This document shows positions 58,972 to 64,000 of a DNA stretch of 64,000 nucleotides, piece after piece. This DNA is from Corythucha ciliata. Taxonomy: Eukaryota > Arthropoda > Insecta > Hemiptera > Tingidae. The notes beneath the pieces were generated by a model. It worked only from the letters and a program-made list of their open reading frames with translations. It was not told the DNA's origin and did no database searches. The translations under genes and the position numbers were made by a program. The stretch is taken from the NCBI GenBank assembly GCA_038030265.1, contig CM075943.1, positions 35,340,001-35,404,000 on the forward strand, written 5' to 3'. Within the stretch, counting starts at the first letter, position 1; each line of letters starts with the position of its first letter.

Positions 58972-60145
58972 GGGGCCCACACACGGTCAAACATGCTTGA
59001 CAAGCATGGTTTTATTAGTTTCGCTTGTCAAGCATGTTTGACGTTTGATGTCGCACCCACACGGTCAAACTTGTCGTCAAGCTTCAACTTCAAACGTGCG
59101 CCCAAGCTTCAGCAGTGCTCATTTTGCGTTCATAATATGTTTAAGTATGGATATTAACCATTTGAGTTATTTGTATTGCCTTATCAGGGCCGAAGCCGCA
59201 AAATAAAGCCCACAGGAAGAAGAAAAGGTCTATGTGGACCAAACAATGGCTCATGAAAAGAGGTACTTTGGCCACGCAAATCTCTTGGAAGAGCTGAGAT
59301 GTGCTCAGAGATTTTTTATAAACATGTTCTTTTTTCTTATCGTCTATCTTATAGACGTAAAGTGTGCAAGTATGCTCCATTTTTCCAGGAAAGTATGTCC
59401 TTTCCTCGTGAAACACCCAATATTTAGTCAAAGGATTATTATGAAAAACCAATTTTTTCATTCTCATAAAAATCACCCAAATACCCTTTTGGCTTATTTC
59501 TCAATAATAAGTCTTTGTAATCGTATCGCAAAAACAATTTTTTGACCCCCCCTCAAAATTTATAGTTTTACGTTTCAAAGTGCGTAGAATCTAAATCTGC
59601 AATAAATAAAAAAATGTCCGTCCGCCGTCCGGGCCATATCTTGCCCTAGGATTGCTCGAAAAAACTCGTTCTTTCGCACATAGACTCCATTTGGGGTCTA
59701 GTTGGTCCTAACATCTGATCAGTTAGATCAAATAACTCCCTGGGGGTTTATGGGCCAAAAGCGGGTCCAAAATGGGGATTTTCAAAGGATTTGGGATCAT
59801 ACATAGGGGTGTGGGGTGTCAATTTTCATGTAATTTCAAGCCGGATTTGACTACATCGATGAATAATAAACCCATAAACAGTCGAAATAATAAGCCATTG
59901 TTCGATAATTCGCAGCGTTTTTCTTTGTGGTTTGAAGGTTTGATGGTTTGAAACACACACACACGATCAAACATGTTTGTCAAACCAAATGTTTGAGAGC
60001 AAATTTTCTGGCAGTGACTGAAAACCGTCAAACGTGATGTCAATCCTTCAAACCTTCAAACATGACCCCACACACGATCAAATCTGCTTGTCAAGCGAGG
60101 TTGGCAAACATGCTTGTCAAGCATGTTTGACCGTGTGTGGACCCC
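58972..60145. mobile_element. 1.17-kb TTAA-type element with 35-base ends, carrying repeat K
   Basis: TTAA then GGGGCCCACACACGGTC, and GACCGTGTGTGGACCCC then TTTA, are inverted ends of about 35 bases. Versions of 'gtcaaacatgcttgacaagc' occur repeatedly inside each end as subterminal repeats, in both orientations. The middle contains repeat K (59,490-59,870). Frames inside have no domain. Confidence 0.75.
59490..59870 (+). repeat. Repeat K, plus-strand copy
   Basis: Matches the reverse strand of 53,110-53,600 and a shorter piece at 9,410-9,565. It lies inside the element at 58,972-60,145, either as part of it or as a nested insertion. Confidence 0.65.
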
Positions 60146-60157
60146 TTTAGGCAGCGT

Positions 60158-60290
60158 TCTCAAACCCTGTGCTTACGGCTGTGGAGTCTATGCAACCTAT
60201 CTAAAAATGCCTTTTTATTGAGAATACAATCATTAGTTTTGTTGCATAGACTCATAACGCAGTAGCCGTATCAAAGGGGTCAGCTAAGCA
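60158..60290. repeat. Decayed hairpin related to 32,780-32,914
   Basis: GGAGTCTATGCAACCTATC and GTTGCATAGACTC match the interior of the hairpin at 32,780. The outer ends (GCTTACGGCTG and AGTAGCCGTA) pair imperfectly. Confidence 0.6.
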
Positions 60291-60352
60291 CATTTCTGAT
60301 GCTAATGGTTGGTCTAATATAATTTCACATGAAATTGTAATTAAAATATAAA

Positions 60353-60491
60353 GCCGGCTCCCCACATGCGGTGTTTGCCAAATAACGAGAAAAATATTAA
60401 TTAATTTCTAGCATTGCCTAGAAACCGACCAACTGAAAATTGAAAAATATTTTGCTCGTTATTTGGTAAATACCGCATGTGTGGAGCCGGC
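60353..60491. mobile_element. TTAA-type hairpin (139 bp)
   Basis: GCCGGCTCCCCACATGCGG is mirrored by CCGCATGTGTGGAGCCGGC, followed by TTAA. The inner arms 'gccaaataacgag' and 'ctcgttatttggta' also pair. Confidence 0.8.
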
Positions 60492-60987
60492 TTAAGATTC
60501 ACCATTTGGCGTGTTGATAGACTAATACTGTACTTGTAGCTAAGGGATACGATATCTGGCGGCATTTCAGAGAAACATTGAGTCCGGTACTCCATGTGAT
60601 TTGTTGTTGTCGTTTGACAACAAACTAAAACAAAGGTTTTCTACAATGAGGAAGTTCATGTATCACAAATGTTGGTCAGTGACACTTTTTTACTGTGAAC
60701 TGCGGCTACATAATCCGACGGTGACGAGGAGGCCTCGATACCTTTGGCATCACCGAATCAAGAAAACAAGACGGTTGTGCGGGTGCGCAGTACACCCGTA
60801 AAGAAACTCACGGTCGGCCATTTGTTGGAGCAAGAAAACTCGAAAACACCGATTCAAATACGTTTTCGACCATTTTGCTGAACCCGTGCCGTTCTCTGAG
60901 CACTAAAACGAAACGGTGAGCTGGCGAGTACCAATAAAGAAATGATAAGGCGCTCGTTGGACGTCTCTCAAGGGTGAATCCAGAGAA

Positions 60988-61215
60988 AACTGCTTTGTCT
61001 TTGGTTGCTCTTCCCGTCGTAACCGAGACTCAGCATTGTCATTTCATTGTTTCCCAAAAATTGAGGGTTCAACGATGTCAGCTATCAATTAGCACAGTGT
61101 TGGGAGAAAGTCGACCGCCGAAAGGCTTGGGAGCTTGCTTGACGTTTGAGTATAAATGTATCAGAAACCATGTTCTTCTGTCCTCGTCACTTTAGGCCAA
61201 CTGACTACTTTTTTC
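60988..61215 (+). pseudogene. THAP-domain relic (frameshift and stop)
   Basis: One frame reads NCFVFGCSSRRNRDS then LSFHCFPK, the start of a THAP domain, and stops at 61,090. The +1 frame then reads VDRRKAWELA (the Trp-containing helix), a stop, and after it FFCPRHFRPTDYFFP, the C-x2-H-F end. Together the zinc ligands C-x4-C and C-x2-H are present in order, with one frameshift and one stop between. Not related at fine scale to the THAP at 58,083. Likely a dead transposase or regulator fragment. Confidence 0.6.
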
Positions 61216-61676
61216 CCGTTATGTTACGGACGTTGACCACGAAACAACACTTTAAAAAAACACAAAAATTTTATCATTTAACATAAATGTAGGGAGTACC
61301 GGTTTCATTATCACACGACACTAGCGCCGCTAGTGATAGCTACAATCGCCAATAGAGTTGGAAGGGGGAAACAAATGATGTCCGGCAGGGCCGTAACCAA
61401 CATTATTCGAATGCATTATTATAGTCGCGTGTAGCTTGTTGAAGTTATAGCGTGCGGTCTTTTCGTTCGATAGAGTGATTTCGAGGAGTGTTCTAATGGT
61501 TCGAGTGGCGAGTCCGTCGATGTCTCCACGCCTGAAGAAATCGGGCAAAGGCGATTCCTTTAGATTTATTGCCAACGAAGTCGCGCAAAAAATATAAAAA
61601 ACAGTTCGAGGACTTCGAAAAGTGGAGAAAATTAAATAAAGTGCTCCGCGTGAGCGAGAACGCCGTTCTCATAATA
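61216..61676. other. No supported gene
   Basis: An 81-codon minus frame (61,330-61,575) has protein-like composition (DGLATRTIRTLLEIT) but no recognised domain. Confidence 0.3.
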
Positions 61677-61813
61677 TACAGGGTGTAACGGGAAAACAGG
61701 GCATAATTGAAATGGGTGATTCTACATCACATATGGGTCAAAAATGACTATATGGACCATGGTCCGATTATCAACAGTTTCTGAGAAATCGCAGTTTTCC
61801 TGAATTTCTACAC

Positions 61814-61855
61814 CCCGAAATTGTGACCCGAAATTGTTCGGGTCACAATTTCGGG
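61814..61855. repeat. Perfect 19-bp inverted repeat, 4-base loop
   Basis: CCCGAAATTGTGACCCGAA, loop ATTG, then its exact reverse complement. It is followed to about 61,985 by a looser hairpin with 'gcggtcacaatgagcgc' and 'cgaccgcg'-type ends. A CAGGGTGTAACGGG end at 61,679 lies just upstream. Confidence 0.85.
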
Positions 61856-62141
61856 TTGTGACCCGAATAGCGGTCACAATGAGCGCTATTTCGGGTGAGG
61901 GCGAAAGTTGCCGACACGAGACGAAGTCGAGTGCCGGCAACCGCCCGAACCTGAAATGCGCCATTGCGACCGCGTATCGTACGCTATTTTTTCTACAGCC
62001 GCCCATGTTTGTAACACGAGACAAATATAACCCAACCCCCAACCACGCTTTTCTCCCAGGATGACTGCTGGCTTTTCCCAGCAAAATAAAAAAACCTCAA
62101 AAATTTGCGAACTAAAATGTATTTTATTAAAAATGAACGGT

Positions 62142-62912
62142 CTAACTTTTTTGATATGAATAATTGTTTACAGTAACTGTAATATTGCAGTTGTTACAAT
62201 TGTTTAAAATTAAAGGAGATTTTTTGGATGGATGTTGAACGATACTATTTTCCACTTCGGGCTGAAGTACAACATGAATATCATTGTTTGTTTCTGCGAT
62301 CATATTAGTATTATTACTGTTAATTTCTGGGTTTTTTAATTCAGAAATTGTTGTCGAAATTTTTTCGGCTATTTCTGATCTCGAGCGTTCAGATTCATCA
62401 ATGTAGCCCTCGGCAACGGTGCTCGATTTCCATCCACCTAGGCGTTTCGAGGAAAGTAAATCTCCACCAGCGTTCACGAGGAAAGTAGCGGAAGAGCGGC
62501 GAAATGTATGCCCGGTGTATAAATTCGGATCTTTTAGGTTTAAGAATGTGGCCACCAGTTTTGGGACGGAGCCGATTGTGTTGATCCCCACAGGCTATAG
62601 TACAAAAAATACATTTAAAAAAAGAAGGAAAAAGTAAGATTAAATAAAATTAATTTACCTGTCTACTACATTTTCCTTTAGAGTACTTCAAAAAAAACTG
62701 GCTCAAAATCGTTTTACTAGGCCGTAGGCTCATATATTTTTTGCACAGTTTGTAGATGTCCCAAATCACACTGAAGGCTCTTGACGTCTTATTTTTACCA
62801 GGGCGAATCCGTACCAACATTGATTGACCGTGATCTTCAACGTCATTGAGGGTCAGTTTCCAAAGTTCCTCCCGCCGACAGGCTCCCATTATGCCCATGC
62901 CTAGTATGACCT
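62142..62912 (-). CDS. Tyrosine recombinase, C-terminal catalytic half (Crypton-like)
   Basis: Minus exons 62,912-62,659 and 62,594-62,142, joined across a 64-base GT-AG intron in phase. The first starts after ACACACAG with VILGMGIMGACRREEL, holding the first catalytic Arg. The second has YTGHTFRRSSATFLVNAG (His-x2-Arg), LGGWKSSTVAEGY (Trp and the nucleophile Tyr), then a Ser/Asn-rich tail ending NNYSYQKS and a stop. This is the R...HxxR...W...Y layout of tyrosine recombinases and resembles the Crypton-type genes common in insects. No reverse transcriptase is next to it, which argues against DIRS. N-terminal exons are not seen; they would lie upstream of 62,912, possibly outside the window. 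The catalytic part is intact. Confidence 0.85.
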
Positions 62913-63176
62913 GTGTGTCAAAATAGTTTTAGGTAACATAATTATCATAAAATTAATCTTATAGTAATTGGTACTTTGCCGGGCTAGCCGGGAATACACC
63001 TACTTTCTCGCTCCTTTTCAGCCCGCAAAGTCGAGTTTTGGAGTCATGTATGAAAAAAAAAAACTTTTCATGTCAGTTTCAAACTTTTACTGTACAGTTT
63101 TCAAAAACTGAAGCTATAAAGTGCCAGGTTAGGAAAAACTCAACTTACTGGAGTAATCATGTTATCGTAATGGGGA

Positions 63177-63350
63177 ACTTACGAAGCAGGTAGCGCGAAA
63201 AAATATTTGGGTGAAAGTTGACCTCATTTGCGAACGACATCACCATATACACCGTGGTCCGAAAATCAAAACCCTTCGAGATATGATTTTTCTAAGGCAT
63301 TGTTTTTTGAGGGCGAGATAGTGAAGGTTGCAGATCTTCAGTGAAATGAT
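63177..63350. other. Isolated E-family end, no gene
   Basis: AATGGGGAACTTACGAAG resembles an E-element terminus but the following sequence does not continue as E. Confidence 0.3.
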
Positions 63351-63354
63351 CGAA

Positions 63355-63445
63355 AATTGTTTGTCTCTCCACAGCTTTATTTATAGGTGCAGGACCGGTT
63401 TCGGCCTCCCTGTATCAGGCCATTTTCAACTGCAAACTTCTACAC
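63355..63445 (-). other. Retroelement-type 3-prime signature
   Basis: On the minus strand GGCC, a loop, GGCC, then CGAAACCGGTCC followed by AATAAAG. This CCGAAACCGGTC-type string is common at the ends of Penelope-like and other retroelements and resembles a decayed hammerhead core. No coding part is attached. Confidence 0.3.
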
Positions 63446-63462
63446 TGCTCAAATTCCATTAA

Positions 63463-63552
63463 GGGGGGGAACCCAGCGTCTATCCGTTAGACGCTTGACG
63501 AGTGATTAACGATTTAAACATTTATTAATATTGACGTGGGTTCCCCCCCCCC
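63463..63552. mobile_element. TTAA-flanked hairpin (90 bp)
   Basis: GGGGGGGAACCCAGCGTC and GACGTGGGTTCCCCCC are inverted ends, with TTAA immediately outside on both sides (63,459-63,462 and 63,553-63,556). Confidence 0.8.
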
Positions 63553-63556
63553 TTAA

Positions 63557-64000
63557 TTTTTGCAACTTTTGGTGATCGATTCGGAAAAAGCACACAATTT
63601 TCTGTCAGGATTAGTGATTTTCGGTAGACGTTAACTATTTTATGTGCCCTTAAATGCGGCTCGAAGTCGTGCAAATCGGGGATTTTATTTTTCTCAAAAA
63701 AAGTCAGTCCCGTTTGTCCACACTAAATCTGAGTGTAAAGATAACCCGTGATTCAGAAAAACATCTTCAAAGTGTCCTTTACAAAAATAGTCATAAGCGT
63801 TTTCTTAGTTGATTGGCGATTTTTCGTCATAAATGACAATTTTTTTTAGAAAAAATAATGTTTTTTCTCTTGAAAACCGCTTGTTTTGACCTACTTTTTT
63901 TTTATTTTTCCGGAAAATGGTCCATTGTTGGAAAATGAAAGGTAGTTTGGTTCGTAGAAGGACGTATTTTAGTGTAATTTCCTCCGTTAAATAAAAAACT
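63557..64000. other. No recognised feature
   Basis: AT-rich end of the window with T-runs; no exon seen. Confidence 0.35.

Overview
This is a eukaryotic nuclear window, most likely from an arthropod and probably an insect. The genes have introns of about 50-450 bases plus one of 4.8 kb, GT-AG splice sites and no bacterial signals. They include an animal fatty acyl-CoA reductase, a GABP-alpha-like ETS domain, an LRRC34 orthologue and THAP zinc fingers. I cannot resolve the species. Real genes cover a minority of the window; most of it is old, nested transposable-element debris.

Genes that can be reconstructed. (1) A complete eight-exon fatty acyl-CoA reductase on the plus strand (23,773-26,471, 511 aa). 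(2) The last two exons of an ETS-domain transcription factor (40,326-40,840, plus). (3) A single-exon 156-aa gene of unknown function with a nearby AATAAA (41,854-42,324, plus). (4) An LRRC34-like leucine-rich-repeat gene on the minus strand, eight phase-consistent exons (46,917-54,098) with two further phase-compatible 5-prime exons to 55,891. (5) The C-terminal half of a Crypton-like tyrosine recombinase (62,142-62,912, minus).

Transposon-derived coding debris. A 5-prime-truncated, frameshifted LINE with reverse transcriptase and RNase H (about 2,870-5,265, minus); a Jockey-type LINE 3-prime fragment (49,870-50,350, minus) inside the big LRRC34 intron; an intron-split THAP domain with a 4-base insertion (58,083-58,502); and a second THAP domain broken by a frameshift and a stop (60,988-61,215).

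Repeat landscape. 1-12.4 kb: degenerate array, hairpins, LINE, and an element (F) with two other MITEs nested in it. 12.4-19.2 kb: hairpin element M, a 1.48-kb palindrome N, a 759-base T homopolymer, and near-identical triplicated sequence that looks like misassembly or a very recent event. 19.5-22.7 kb: foldbacks, an inverted pair of tRNA-like SINEs, and a 135-145 bp satellite. 28.7-29.6 kb: a short-period array that is the reverse complement of the one at 11.4-12.0 kb. 33.4-39.5 kb: a 6.1-kb composite with 630-base inverted ends and an internal tandem duplication. 58.9-63.6 kb: more hairpins.

The main cross-cutting signal is a set of ten hairpin elements whose insides often differ but whose ends share a GGCC...TTTACAC-like terminus next to TTAA or a one-base variant. 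TTAA target sites and THAP domains are both known from Kolobok-type transposons; linking the two here is inference.
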